Origin: Trametes villosa
Taxonomy: Eukaryota > Basidiomycota > Agaricomycetes > Polyporales > Polyporaceae
DNA length: 64,000 nucleotides
NCBI GenBank assembly: GCA_002964805.2
Contig: PUDQ02000011.1
Location: forward strand, 1-64,000
Direction of reading: 5' to 3'
The notes beneath the pieces were generated by a model. That model was not told where the DNA came from and did not search any database. It saw only the letters and a program-made list of their open reading frames with translations. Shown one piece after another: positions 45,928-58,748 of the stretch. Position 1 is the stretch's first letter; each line of letters opens with the position of its first letter. The translations under genes were made by a program, and so were the position numbers.

Positions 45928-48900
45928 TCACGAAGGCGCACCACCCCCAGGAAGAGGTGCATCTGCCCGACGAGGGGCCGGTGCTGCAGCTGGCTGTCGT
46001 GCTGACATGTCAAGCATGCGGCGAGCGGGTGTCTTCTTCCCCTGGGCAGCGGCGGTCGCCTGAGACTTCTGCATGTCAATCTCGGCGCGCGCTCCTGCCA
46101 GGATTGCGTCCTCGCGATCGACCTCTGGAGGCACAACTCGCAGGCGCTGCAAATGGACAGCGTCGCGCATCTGGAAGGTGTTCAAAATGAGGTCACCCTT
46201 GTCCCGATGCCCGATGCGCGGCCGCGCGAGCAACGCGCGTTCTCGCTCTCGGAACACCGGGGCTCGTGCAGAGTCGGTGCAGCCGTGTTTTGCACAGTTG
46301 TGCTGAACGTTCACCGTACATAACAAATGCTGCGAAGAGAAGCGGACGTCAGGAGCTAAATAACTAAACGTAACATTGGGCGTACCTCAGCACAGACGGC
46401 TTTCCATCCAGAGGCCCGGATGCAGGGGAGATTGTAGATCTCGTTGACGCCGTATATGGAGTAACTCTCGATGAGGACGAAGTCTGCGCGGCCGTCATGG
46501 GAGGCACGGCTGTTTAGGATCTGCAGGATCTCAGAAACGCGCCCGAGGCGCAGTGGCTGCCCGGAAACACGTTCGTCAGCAAGAATCCAGTTGCCGACCT
46601 CGACATTAGTCCCAGAAGAGTCCCGCACAGAGGCACACGGCTGCACTGCCCTGTCAATGTGGAAGGGCGGTGGATGAAGATGCGCAGCCATCAGCGTTGT
46701 ACAGCCCTGCTTCGGAGGCGCAGATGCTATAGTGCATGCTCCTGTCGAGCGACAGATGTCAGCAAACATAATCGCGCCTCGGTCCGCAGCGCTTGGGACG
46801 GCGTACCGGGAGTTGCAGGGATCAGACAGTCCAGCTTCGGCAAGATTGCGCGGATTACATCTTGAGCATGGAAGCGGGGCGTGGCCGCGAGCGCAAGAGG
46901 CAAAGGACCAGCAGATTTCCATTGAGCAGGATTGTCACTGAACGAAGCGCGGGGGCCAGACAGAACAGGAGTATGTGGCGTCTCGGGAGCGGGACGAGGC
47001 AAGAAGACACCACCACTGAGGAGGTGACGTGTGCGGTTGGCCCAGGCAAATGCACGCGCAATGTCACGCGAGGGTGCCTGTCGATTGCTGTGTATGCTTT
47101 TCCCGCGGACGACGGCGTTGAACGACTCAAAACCCTCCGTGGCGAAGAGGATTGCCGGTCCGAAACGCCGTATGTGGGGGACGAGGTGCTGGAGGATGTG
47201 GAATTTTGGCTTGTTAAACCAGCGTGGTGTCCATCGCGCGGTGCAAGTGAGGAACCGGTCGATAGCTGCTTGGAGAACCACCTGGGAAAACGGTTTGATG
47301 AGAACAGTGACGGGTGTACGAACATCGAACGTACCAGATGTTGATCCAAGTCCGAGATCTCTGGCTGCCAGATCAGCAGAACCAGGGCGGAGAGAGCCAC
47401 CCATGCGTCGAAGCACGTGGACGGAACGAGATCGTAAAGAACGAACGGGGCAATTTGGCTGATTGCACGGAAGTCTCGCCCGGTCAGAGAACCGGCATAC
47501 GTAACGAGTGTCTCCCCGGAGAGTGGCGGGAACCCGAGGCCAGCAACGTCGAGCGAAGAGATCCGAGTCTTCAGGAGCTCCTTCTTGTCTTTGGGAACCC
47601 GTGCGACGGCATCACGCCAGAAGTACTTGATGAACCCCAGGAGAACGACGTGCAGAATCTCGACAGGTGTATCTTGATGAGGATCGAGATCTAGTAAAGC
47701 AACGATCAGCTCACAGACCGCGCAACAGCGCTAGATATTTACCTTTGATACGCCACACGGGGCTGATCGTATCGTGAGGAATCTCCTCCGCAACGAACGC
47801 ATCCAACAGGCGTTGCTTCTCTACGACCGAGCCACGCAGCTTGCGAGAGAAAGCAAAGATACGCTCCAGGAACGCCTCCTGGAACGTATCCTTGACACCA
47901 TGCTCAGTCTTGAGCTGTTTGGCCTTCGTCATACCGCCGACGGTCGCCGCTTTGCGGAAGATCTCCTGCAGGACACCAAGAGTTTGGTCCTTGTGTCGCA
48001 GTGTGTTGTCCTACAACAACGTGGTCAGTATTCTCAACGACAAGCACATGAAAGACAAGCGCGAGCGCGCCGCACTCACCCCAAGGAAGCGACGAGCTCG
48101 GTCGACGAGCTCCTGCATCGTTTCCTTTCGCTTGCCTTTGCCGTTCGCACCCGAAGCGGAGGCAGCAGATCCAGCTGACTGCGACGACGCGTCTGATGCC
48201 GAATGGTGGGAATCAGAGGATATTCCCCCGGGCGTGTTCGGCTGTGCTGTGTGCGCTTCGGCGGGCTCGATCGCCTCATGCCCGTGAACCTTGCAAACTC
48301 GACAAAAGAGCTTTCCGGCAAGGCCTACGTGGCAGGACAGCTCGCTTTGCATCGGGTTGTCGCCGAGGATGGCAAGCACTACCGGGATAACTAAGATCAT
48401 CGCCTGCTCAACGATGTCCCACGCCCAAAACCCTTCCGTCTGCCCCTTTCTAAAAGATGCCATCAGTACGTATATATGCCAGCTCGAGTCAGCCACACTC
48501 ACTCGAGCTGCCCGACAATGCCATGCAACATTTCGAGGGGTGGTGCCGAGTTTGACGTCGAAAGGAAGTGGACGTTCGACTCTTGTTGAGCGAGTGCACG
48601 CGGCAAACCGGCCGGGGTGAACAGCCACGAGTTGTGCTTGTTCCATTTCTTCGACATGTTGCCGGAGGTCTCATCGCAGTAGAGCCATATGGGGAAAGAG
48701 ACGACACGGTGGCCCTTGGCCCGCGCTCGCCAGGGATTGCCTTCGCACGGGTCCGTGTATGCCCATGGATGAACACCAGCATCGCCGGCAATCTTGCGGC
48801 CTATTACATGATGTTAGTAGTCGGACAGTTTGTTCGGGGTTGATCGAGCGCGACGACAACTCACCGACAATGATGCGCAGGTCTGGCGCATCATCGGTCT

Positions 48901-50259
48901 CGAACGTCTGAACGAGGACCGGAAACGAAAGAGACAGAGCCGTTGAAGCAAACTGGACTTCGTCGCTCTCGTGGACGACGTATCCACGTCGACCATCCCC
49001 ACAACGGACCGCATGCAGGATCCACCCCGTTCCGTACAGGTCCTGTGTAGACCCATCGGCTGACGCACGCGTGAACCACCGGATAGGGACGATCATACGG
49101 CCGTCGTGGAGACGAGCCGGCTCATAAATGAAGTAGTCTTGATGACCTAACCTAATCATGGGGGTCGCGATCTCGGACGAGAGCTCCTTCTGCCAGCGCG
49201 ATGACTGCCAGCTCTCCTTCACCATCTTGGTGTCGTACTCTGGGAAGAAGCGCAGGTGGGGGCGAACGAGGGGATTGGCTATCTCCTGCAATGGCACTCT
49301 TTATCAGGGATCCTCCATAGCACGCAGACGCCGAGGCCGACGCATCTCGACTAAACGTACCTGGGCAATGATAGCCTCAAGATCGTTGGCGTAGTATATA
49401 TGTCCGAGGGGCCCGGCGTAGCGTATCGACTCGACGCCGCAGTGCAACTGCAGCATCTTGTCAATCGTCAGCCGGAGAACCTGCAGCGCACGTGCCACCA
49501 TGGTGCTCACCTGCTTGTCAGGCCAGGGACACCACAGAGGGTCGGTTGCTTGTGTGCGCGCTGGGCGACGAATCCCGGCCGCCAGAGGATCTGAGGCTGG
49601 TTGATCAGTGGATGTATGATAACGTCGGTGATGATACTCACCGGGCTGCTCATGATCCCGCCAGCGACTCGACTCGCCGTCAGATTCCTTGACCACCTCA
49701 GCATCCTCTGAGTCCGAGTTGTCGTTATCGCCGCCAATCAACCAATGCGAGATGGTGGAAGTCAGGCTCGATAGCGCGGCTTGAGCCGCGGAAGGTGCGA
49801 GGTCGCCGCCGAGCTCGGCCGAAACAGTCTCCCAGTCAATCGCATGGGTCACGGTCTCCGAGTCCTCGGCCACATTGGGTGGAGCGCGGTCGATAGTGTC
49901 GGTGATGTCGCCCAGCAATTCCGACAATGGTCCAATGACTGCTTCGCGCGGCACTCCGGGTACTGATGGCGGCATAGTGTGGGTCGTGCCGGTGGCCTGC
50001 GAGGCCTGTCGCACTTTGTATGCTACGGCGACGAGGTGCTTCGGGGTCGTGTCATGACGGCGAGCACCTGCGAAGTTGTACTTGAAGTCTGTGTTGCACG
50101 CAGTACACCTCCACTTGTGGCGGTTAGGTCCGGTGCCAGCTATCCACCCTATATTTGGGTCAGTTCAGTAGAAGGCTGGAATGTGACGGAAGAGGACGGA
50201 CATTTGGCATCCAGCGGTGTGGATGCCTGGGGGCGCAGAGTCGACACGGTAGGGGCCAT
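45928..50259 (-). CDS. CACTA-like transposase, 11 exons
   Basis: Exons 50259-50202, 50148-49642, 49590-49361, 49285-48865, 48800-48503, 48449-48080, 47989-47743, 47690-47335, 47281-46807, 46741-46386 and 46329-45928 join in frame (1239 aa). The start MAPTVSTL has a good ATG context (gaccATGG). A zinc finger C34-x2-C37-x13-H51-x5-H57 (WRCTACNTDF) should bind DNA. Candidate DDE residues are D448 in LYCDETSGN, D535 in AILGDNPMQSE and E878 in LFATEGFESFN; FCRVC (554-557) and HNCAKHGC near the C-terminus may bind metal. HQDTPVEILHVVLLGF is another block familiar from agaricomycete transposases. The superfamily is inferred from the CAC ends and TA duplication. The exon 7 acceptor (AAG rather than the nearer TAG) was chosen for frame. 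Confidence 0.88.
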
Positions 50260-50555
50260 GGTCGTTCACTACCTCGATGTCGACGAGGGGTGTGTTCGAA
50301 GACGGGGACTCGGGATGGATGCACAAACAAGATGAGATTGACAAGGCCATGCCCGCAAGGGACCACTGGCAGCGGTGTCGGGTGAGACATGCCTCGGGTC
50401 ACCTCGCAGCAGATGGCCTGGGATGTTCGCTCAAGGCAAACGTGGTGTTCAGCTGCTACGCAATTTACAGGCACGCTCAGCTGGCAGTGAACTCTAAATT
50501 AAGTTTGAGCGAAAGGCGCCAGGTCCGCCCAAACCGAAGCGCTCGTTCGGTCGCG

Positions 50556-50577
50556 GCCAACAGACGCTCTGGCGGTG
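50556..50577 (-). repeat. Right terminal inverted repeat of the CACTA-like element
   Basis: Reverse complement begins CACCGCCAGAGCGTC and pairs with 43584-43605; TA at 50578-50579 is the duplicated target. Confidence 0.8.
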
Positions 50578-50997
50578 TATGGAGCAAAGATATGCCCCAT
50601 TTAGTAAGGAGACTACTGTGTAAACAGCGGTTTACTGCTTTCTTGCTTGGTGATCAAGACATTAATGGTTTAAAGGAACAGAGGGGTGCTTGTATCACAA
50701 CTACACTCCTGGATACTTTCCAGACCTAAGCAGGGTCTCATGATATTATAGTGATCAGTTCAAATTGACTGTACACTGCTGTACAGGCTGAGTAAGTGAT
50801 TTACATGTCCTTCTAATGCAGTTTTATAGAGGAAATGATGGTCATTAATATATGTCAATACCCCCATGTCTTAGAGCTCATGAGCACCTTCCTAATGGTA
50901 TACGACACATGCCATTTGGACCAAGACTGGAGGAGCAGTGGCCAAAAGAACTAGAGGAAGGGGCAATAATGTGAGCTGTGGCTGAGAACAAACAAAG

Positions 50998-51050
50998 CCA
51001 AAGCTGATGGCAGGGAACGCGGATTCTGGGTTCCCTGCCATCAGCTTTGG
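50998..51050. repeat. Perfect 21-bp inverted repeat with 11-nt loop in copy C
   Basis: CCAAAGCTGATGGCAGGGAA.. at 50998-51018 is mirrored exactly at 51030-51050. Copy A has only the left arm, so the right arm arose by a local inverted duplication or rearrangement within the element. Confidence 0.8.
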
Positions 51051-52243
51051 TCTTGTTTGGCTCTTGACACAAATTCCTTTGTATCTCAAGCTCAGGTAGT
51101 CCAAATCAAATCAAACAAGTGTTGGCAGGAATCTATCTATGAGTAGGATCACACTATGAAAAAAAGATGATCTAATGTCCACTATAGCACTCACAATTAG
51201 AGCAACAATTCCCCATTAGTACCACAGTTCAGCCACATTGAGTTTTGCTGGTTTACGTCTCAGTCAGTTGTGCACAAACACCTATAGTGTTATATGTCAT
51301 AAGATCCAGCTTTTAAGATCTGTCCAATGGTGCACACTTAATATCCTAAACATGGTCACACTCCCTGAAACCATTAGTAGTGTTTGACCAGCTGTGTTAC
51401 ATAACATGTTGATAAATTAAATCCTTGTTGATAGGCTGATTGAGTATCACTGCAGGTAGAATATATATGGAGATGCCCCTACATCCAAGTAGTCAATCAC
51501 TATGTTACTACTGACAGTGGAGATAGCAAACCAAGTCAATTCCTCAGATCTATAACTGCATCTTATATATATCTGCCACATCAGGCGAGTTTCAAGTCTT
51601 GTTAGGCTGTTTCTACTGATAGAATCTCTATGATTTGGAAATGCCAAACGGATGGCTTGGATATTGAATAAGCCAGCATAATGAGCAAGAAATTAGATCA
51701 GACCATCATGAGAAGCTTTAATATCATCCAAAAAGCTGAAGAGCAATACTAGTGTTCAAACATCTGGAAATATAGTCAGTAAGGCCAGCCCTTCTATGCT
51801 AGGGTGTTCAATTATCAGTAAGCAAGGCTGCAATACTCCTCCAATCGGAAGCCCAAAGATCAAACCAGTTGCTTAGAATGCTGTATAAAATGTTCTCTAA
51901 GAAGACAATTGTGGCAAAGGGACATGTAAACTCACTTGATCAGGGCAGTGTCCTGTGTACATTGCTTGCCCTGTGTGTGAGATATTGAGCACTCCTTGTA
52001 GTCTCTGGCAAATGTCTTTTCGCCTTACTACATATGAAGAGTAGGCAGGTTCAAACCAACAGGATGTTGTCCTTAGGTCTTGAGCTTTGACATATAGAGG
52101 TATATAAAACCCCTTTCTCAAAGCCATGCAGTGCAATGCTCTAGTTAGCTATTCAGCATACTTAGAGGTGTTGATATAGGATCCTAATTCTCTGCAAAAC
52201 CTCATCAATCGGACATGCCAGTATAGGCCCTCTACCCCCAAGT

Positions 52244-54565
52244 GACGGTGACTGCCCCTGTGTTGTCCACGGGCTGACTAGAGCAAGCCTGGAGCACATG
52301 GGAAAGGTTAGGCCATATGAGATCACTGCACGAGCCATAGAACACTTCAAGTCTGGGGGAAAGGTGCTTGGGATAGGTCAGTCAGCCGAGCCAGAGAGCC
52401 TGTACCATAATCCCCAGCTGTATCCTCAGATGTTCCCCTGGTTATTTCCGTATGGCCTGGGTGGTCTCAATAATTCTGCAAGCGGATGCAGGCCAGTGTC
52501 TGAAGAGCGCAGAAAGCAGCAGTTGCTAATGTACCATGATAAGCGCTTTCAGCTAGAGCCATTATTTCCACTAGTTGCACTCAACCATGAACAGATTAAA
52601 AAATCCACCACTGCAGGATATTTGTTGGCAGACAAGAACAAGTTTGGTGACATTGCCAACAGGCTGCTCAATATCAAGGACTCCACTCTAAGTGATATTA
52701 TCCAGAGGCTGAGTACTGGCTCTATGAAGCCAGAAACCGAGGATGAGAAGGCCTCCTTCAAGATATTGAATGATCTGGATCATGTCAATTATAAGGTCCA
52801 AGGGTCCATTACAAGCAAAAAGTATATGCGCAATGAAATATGGTCACTTGTGTCATATCTGGGTGCTCCCTCATGGTTTGTCACCTTTGCCCCTGCCGAT
52901 ATCAAGCACCCCATTGCCTTATATTTTGCTGATACCAATCAGCAATTTGTGCCTGCCTTCAGGGATAGAAATGAGTGCCTGCGTTTAATAGCCAATAACC
53001 CTGTAGCAGGTGCTCACTTTTTTAAGATGATGGTGGACCTGTTTATCAAGCATGTCCTCGGTGTAGGACTAGACAGACCGGGCTTATATGGCAAGACATC
53101 TGGATATTATGGGACTGTAGAGCAGCAGGGCCGGCTGACTTTGCACATGCACATGCTAATCTGGATCAAAAATTCACTGACCCCGCAGGAGATATGTAAT
53201 AAAATCATGGGCTAAGACACATGTGATGTTTCAGTCCATTCAGCAGGTGTTTGAGCGGAACGTCGAGCTACTAGGAAGCCAGAAGTCTACCAAGGAGAAG
53301 GCTCGTGCATTAATCACTAAAATAGTAAACTCCCTCACAGCCTGCTCTGAAATTGGTGGACCCATGGCAGCCATGTACCTGCTCAAGCATCCCGACCATT
53401 ACAAGAGCCACAGGTTCCGTACATGCTTCTGGAAGGGATATGTGTACGAGGTGATGCGCGCATGGGAGGACTCTGCCAAGATTGCTGAGGAGGGCACTAC
53501 TAAGGTGATGCTTGGCCTGGCAGGAGATGGGGAGACCACCAGGCGGATTATTGCTCTTTCTCCTGTGCAAGATTATATATGGCGCCCCACAGAGTGTGAA
53601 GACATGTCGCTGTATGATTGGGTCCGGCTAGCAGAGAAGCAGCACATCAGTAACCGCAAAAAGGGTCCTAAGCTGGAGAAATATCCTGAACAAGAAGAAG
53701 TTGACTCTGAGTTTGAAGACAACTATAATGTCAATGAAGATGCTGAGCTCAAGGGTGCAGGACTGCCTGAAGAGGAGGAAGAAGAATCAGAGGATGAACT
53801 TTTGCTGACCAAGGCTTCTAATCAGCGCCTACAGGAAGATTCAGCCCTAAGTCTTAAGAAAACTAATCCCCGATCCAAATATGTTAGGTTTCATGAGAAC
53901 CATCCGCAGTATGAGACACACCATGTCAAGCTTCTGGACGAGTCCGAGGCATTTGTTCCCAACTTCATTGGGGGTTCACTTCCACGCCGGGATGCAGGCA
54001 ACCGGGAGCAGTACTGCATGACCATGCTCACACTCTTCAACGGATATTCATTCACTGAGAGGCAGAAGGAGGTCATGAAGTTTTTCCATATCAAATATGA
54101 GTGCAATGATGCCAGGGATGACTTTTCTGCGGCTCGCAAAAAGGGTGCAAAGACTGGCAGCTCGCCTTTCAACTTGGATAATGCCACCCTTGATGACATG
54201 GACACCCAGTATTACAATGACGATGGTGAACTGAATATCAGTGAAATTGAAGCCATGGTCCTGCGTGCTAATGACTGGACAGAGCTGAGCAACGCAGAAA
54301 TCAGCAGGCGGACCCAAATGGCCCAGCCTCAATGAAGCACATGAGCGGGCCTTCCGTATTGTGGCCAACCATGATGTAGAGTCAAATGGCAAGCATCTTA
54401 AAATGTATCTTAGGGATGGCAGGCACTGGAAAGTCCCAGGTCATCAAAGCCCTCACGCACTTTTTTGCCGCGCATCAGGAAAGCTACCATTATATGTGCA
54501 TGGCACCCACTGGATCTGCTGCTGCGCTGATTGGAGATTACCTGGATCATGGGGGACCAGATATG
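52244..54565 (+). pseudogene. Helitron Rep plus start of PIF1 helicase, frameshifted
   Basis: From 52244 the frame reads DGDCPCVVHGLT, NPQLYPQMFPWLFPYGLGGL and RLTLHMHMLIWI, the last being the HUH metal-binding motif of Helitron Rep. A stop (TAA 53213-53215) and frame change follow. The next frame (53223-54335) carries the two-tyrosine region GPMAAMYLLKHPDHYKSHRF, an acidic linker and VPNFIGGSLPRRDAGNREQY. After another shift comes the helicase Walker A, CILGMAGTGKSQVIKAL, then MCMAPTGSAAALIG. Coding is lost at about 54565. The N-terminus is cut by the tail of copy C. Helitron Rep nicks and rejoins DNA during rolling-circle transposition; this copy cannot make a full protein. Confidence 0.88.
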
Positions 54566-56460
54566 GTAAGGGTTAGTTGCCACTAGTGTATGACATTTTG
54601 CACCAGATGTTCATTATGTGGTTATGGCATTGACAAAGAGAAGGCTCAGGGCTGTTGGGGAATGAAGGTGAGAGGAGCACAGGCAAACCTTCATGTGCAC
54701 ATAGATTGTGTGTAATCCCATAATATCATTGCTAATGCCATGCCGCATATGGGCAGAAAACATCGTGAGCTGCAGCCAGACCAAGTGCACTGCCTCGGCC
54801 ACACACGTGTCAAAATACTCCACCAGAAATGCATGTCCCAAAATACTCTGGCAGACACACACAGCCAGGTGCACGCTTGCGGGGACAGTCCCGTACTACA
54901 ATGCGTGCAGATGTGCTGCCAACTGCTGCAAACCGCATCATCAGGGCAAGTATATTGTGCTGTGATGAAGGCAATGCTGTGGCAGACATTGCAAGAAACT
55001 ATCTATACTGTGAGCACCTCCCCCACGGCCTGATTCATTCTCCATTGGTCATTTCCCTAAATTATTATTCCATTCCTATTCCATCTGTCACCTACTCCTC
55101 CCACTCCTCTCCTCCTACTCCTTGCCATCTTCATCTAGCATTTCCACTGGCTTTCCCATGGATCTCGTCCAAAGATCCTCTTCAGCACACTTGGGTGAAA
55201 GTCGGCCTCCCAAAACACCTTTCAGCATGTTCCCAGGGTTGTGCCTATCTGGAAGCTCAACCCAACCTAGCTTGGACTTGTCAATGTCCTGAGGACCGAG
55301 ACAATGCAGTGTTGTTCCATGGCACTTGCCAGGCAGTCAATTAACACAAGTTTTGCATAGGAAGCAATCTTGATGTGGTAGCCTGGGATCAGGAAGTTCC
55401 CATCTTCCAATGGACCATCAGGCCGTGCCAAGGTCCAGCTGAACATCCATCCCTGAGAACAGAGTTCTTTGTGGGTGCACCTATCATCCACTTAGCTTGG
55501 AACAGTCATAGAATTGTAGGATGGCTTACCTAGAATTGTTGTGTGTATACATTGCTGAGGTGGGGCACATGCATCTGCTGGAAAGCGGACCGATTGGCAG
55601 ATGGGATCCGGATTGAGTACTCCCCATGTGGGGCAAAGTTATCACAGCCAGGTGCCATGTGTGGTAAGGTGCAGTTGTTGAGGTAGCTGGTGCTAGGCAC
55701 TGGTAAGCAATCCATCGGTGATGTTCCAGAAGAATGCTGTCAACAAGCTTTTGCAGTGTTCGAGGGATTCAAGAAATGTGGGGTTGTTGCGGTGCTTAGC
55801 GTAAGAAAGGTTGTGTGCCCAACTGAAACTGCCACTAGGTTTGATGATGTCTTGGCGTGGTGGTCAGCTTGCTGCAGTACAACATCCTCTGGAGGTTGCC
55901 AATATGTTGTTTGAGCTCTTGTTTTCCAGCGTGACTGTGATCACAGTACCAGTATGGCAGTCATTCAATGACCAGATGGCTGAGCATTGTCCCCATCATC
56001 CACCCTGCAGTGGCTGGTCTTATAGCCAGGGCAGTCTCACACCCCAGACAGCACCCAGGCAATTGAGTTCAAGAGCTTCCTAGGCAAAGCACTATGCAAC
56101 ATCACATTTTCACTACCTAGGAAGTGAACAGTTTCTCTTCATTGGTCAAATCCACCAATTTGGTTTGGCTACAGTGCATGAGACCTCAGGCAGCGAGATG
56201 CTCATGGAGTTGCAGAGACGAGCTGCAGCACACCTAGCCTTGGAACACTTCTTGGAGCGCTGTTTGGACTTGGACTGGGCTGCCAGCAGCGTCCAGCTAG
56301 TGCCAGCTTTGCTAGGGGGGGCCAAAGTCGGTGGGGGGAGGGGCTTAACTGTATCATTCATAGTGTCATCCATGTCATCCACCCCAGCCTAATCATTGCC
56401 GTCCTGGGTGTCAATGACGGCCTCCTGGACCCCGGGTCATCGACATCCTTCGTAGCAGCC
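54566..56460. other. Degenerate coding-like segment between two Helitron halves
   Basis: No intact gene. Plus-strand fragments read GRKHRELQPDQVHCLGHTRV and LCCDEGNAVADIARNYLYC in different frames. Minus-strand fragments read ARPDGPLEDGNFLIPGYHIK and APHGEYSIRIPSANRSAF. They look like remains of one or more genes that I cannot identify. Confidence 0.35.
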
Positions 56461-58748
56461 TCAGCCTCTGCATGGCCGAGCATGGCCAAGCATGGTGTCT
56501 AGGTATTGGGTGGCAGCCAGGGTGTCGACTTGGGGTGAGAGGGCCGTTTCCGGCAGGTACAATGTATACACAAGAACACTTACCCGCCTCTTCCCTGCTC
56601 TCTGTAGCAAGTTAGAATCAAGGTTGATGATGTTTCCCTCCGCTACCACACTGGTCCCAGTTTTTATCCCATCATGGAACCATACATCACCATGTTTGTC
56701 CACTACACGGCATGTGAAGTGAAACTTGCCAAAGTAAATCAACCCACACAGCCTATATCTGTCTATGTGGTCTGGCAAGGTGACTTCAGTGCAGATTTCT
56801 GCCTTGACATTGTGGATATTGAATGCCACAAAAGCAGGGGCAGTCTCATATTTTATGCACTGGTGCAATGGCCGCTCACACTGGGGGCATGTCTGGCTTG
56901 TCTTTTGGTTAAAGATGGCACCCATCCAGGCAGTGATACTCTGGCCCTTGTATGACCCTCCTTTGTACAAGCTGTTCTTCCAGATCTGCTTAGAGGTGTC
57001 CCAGAGAATATTGCTGGCCCCCTCAGCCTCACTAGAATAATGGCATGATTGACATGCATAATACTGGGTCTGGGTGTCTTCAGAGGCTTGCAGCAGCTCT
57101 CTCACAAGGGCATAGATGTCAGTTCCAACTGGACCATTAGGATAAATGTCAGGATCCTGGGCATGGAGAATATTTCTGATTGACTGCCTGATCGCCGTGG
57201 TGTAGTTACCATCATTTGTAGAACTGCGATTGAAGCCTTCAGTAATTTTGGACAGTAGAGGGTTTTGTGCAGGCATTATCTCACACCACCGCTCCTTGCA
57301 CTCCGTATACACTGTGAGCAATATTGTGAGAATACTGTCATAGGCACAGCTGTAGTTGGTACTGTCCCACTTGAATCCTACCAGGCTGACTCTGGGAGCT
57401 GACTCTTCGCCACGCACTTTTTTTGGAGCAACCACATCATCAGAATCTTCCTCTTTTTTCCGCTTAGTCGCTTTCTTATCAATGGTGTTGCTTACAGTCG
57501 TCAGAGCCTGTGTGCCCTTTGCTGCGACGTATCCGGATGTCTTAGTCTGGGGATCCTGAATTTCTGTTGGCTTGGGCTGCTTTTTATCCTTGGGTTTGGG
57601 TTTTTCAATCACCTGCCACGGCGCATCACTTTGGATATCTTCCACTGGGAAAGGGTCATTGACATTCCAAGTCAGGGCAGTGTGCATTGTCTTGGGCATG
57701 AATTTCTCGCCCTTCCACTGTCTGAATGAATGGACCAGCTCATTGCGTGTGATGCCAGTGACTGTGGGTGAAATTTTGCCCAGGTAGCGCAGTTTGGTTA
57801 TCTCATCCAGCAGCTCAAGCTCCCTGAACTCCTGGCGCAGGCTTCCCGCTATTCCCCCAGTCAGCTTCCGCGGGTCAAAGGGCTGCACAATAATAGTCCC
57901 ATTGTATGTGGATCCCCTGGACAGGCACGTATATATTGACTGATGCGAGCGGCAATTCTGTAAATCACACACATTGTGCGGCCGGGTGCGCCCCTGGGAA
58001 CCAAAGTCTGTCATGGCAAAGTTGGGAATCACAGACACCTGATCACGGGAGATGGACAGAAAATTTCCATTGGGCATCTTGCATCTGATCTTGCGCGACT
58101 GGTGGCTGATGGGCACTACATTTTCTGGGAGTCCTTCCAGTTTCACTGGAGTAGGTGCAGCAGTGAGCTTCACAAATAATGTCTCCAGTGTCTCCTTGTC
58201 TTCGCTGATGGGTCTGGACCACGGCCTGCAACACGAGATTGGAGAAGCTGGATGTCCTCAGGTGTACAGGATTTATATCTGAGATTTTCCAGTGCTGTTC
58301 TGAGCTTGGCATCATTGACACCCTGGGACCGCTGCCGCATGTTTTCTCTCAATATGACCACGGTGGTGAACTGGTGCCACAGTGCCTTGCCAATGGAGGC
58401 TTGCTGCTGTGCATGGCTGTGGGTGCGGTGGATGACCCGGCCAACCTTGTGTGAATATAATGCATTGCCGCTCATGGCGGGGGGCAGCTGGGCAAAGTCC
58501 CCTGCAAAAATCATATTGATGCCCCCAAATGGTGCTCCATCATTTTTGAGTGCTGCACACATTTTTGCGCAGATGGTATATACACTGCCGCAGTCAACCA
58601 TGCTGATCTCATCAATAAACATATATTCAACATTTTGGAGGCGTGCACGCACTTGCAGCAAGGTGGCCACAGAGTCTGAGGAGCTGTTCTGCCTAAAACC
58701 CAGCATTGAGTGATACATGGAGCCAGCCGCCCATTTGGCCGTGTGCAC
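56461..58748 (-). pseudogene. C-terminal half of a Helitron PIF1 helicase with a USP-like domain
   Basis: Read on the minus strand it begins AKWAAGSMYHSMLGF (motif Ia region), then Walker B in YMFIDEISMVD, FAGDFAQLPP and VVILRENMRQ. Near 58173 the frame changes and part of the helicase is missing. It resumes as FGSQGRTRPHNVCDLQNCRS, the late helicase motif, and continues open to 56461. The C-terminal region holds NYSCAYDSILTILLTVY and FHFTCRVVDKHGDVWFHDGI, resembling the Cys and His boxes of ubiquitin-specific proteases, with CPQC and CQSC pairs between. It starts about where the plus-strand half at 52244-54565 ends, but points the other way. Confidence 0.83.

Larger units (their letters stand above)
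43584..50577 (-). mobile_element. Complete CACTA-like DNA transposon, 6994 bp, two genes
   Basis: Copy A carries the empty site GTGTATTATGGAGC (about 37790). Here the left part GTGTATTA and the right part TATGGAGC flank the insert, giving a 2-bp TA duplication. The ends are imperfect inverted repeats beginning CACGGGCAGAG and CACCGCCAGAG. Inside are a transposase gene and a second gene, both on the minus strand and both open in all exons. CAC termini, short duplication and two genes fit the CACTA (En/Spm) superfamily; both reading frames being clean suggests recent activity. Confidence 0.88.
42531..52242 (+). mobile_element. Helentron-like AT-rich element, copy C (split by the CACTA-like transposon)
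   Basis: Head TACGATTGATGAGG at 42531, preceded by T; tail ..CCCCCAAG at 52242, followed by T. The copy proper is 42531-43583 plus 50578-52242, about 2.7 kb, close to copy A. The CACTA-like element at 43584-50577 interrupts it. The tail abuts Helitron Rep coding sequence, so the right flank is itself a broken transposon. Confidence 0.75.
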
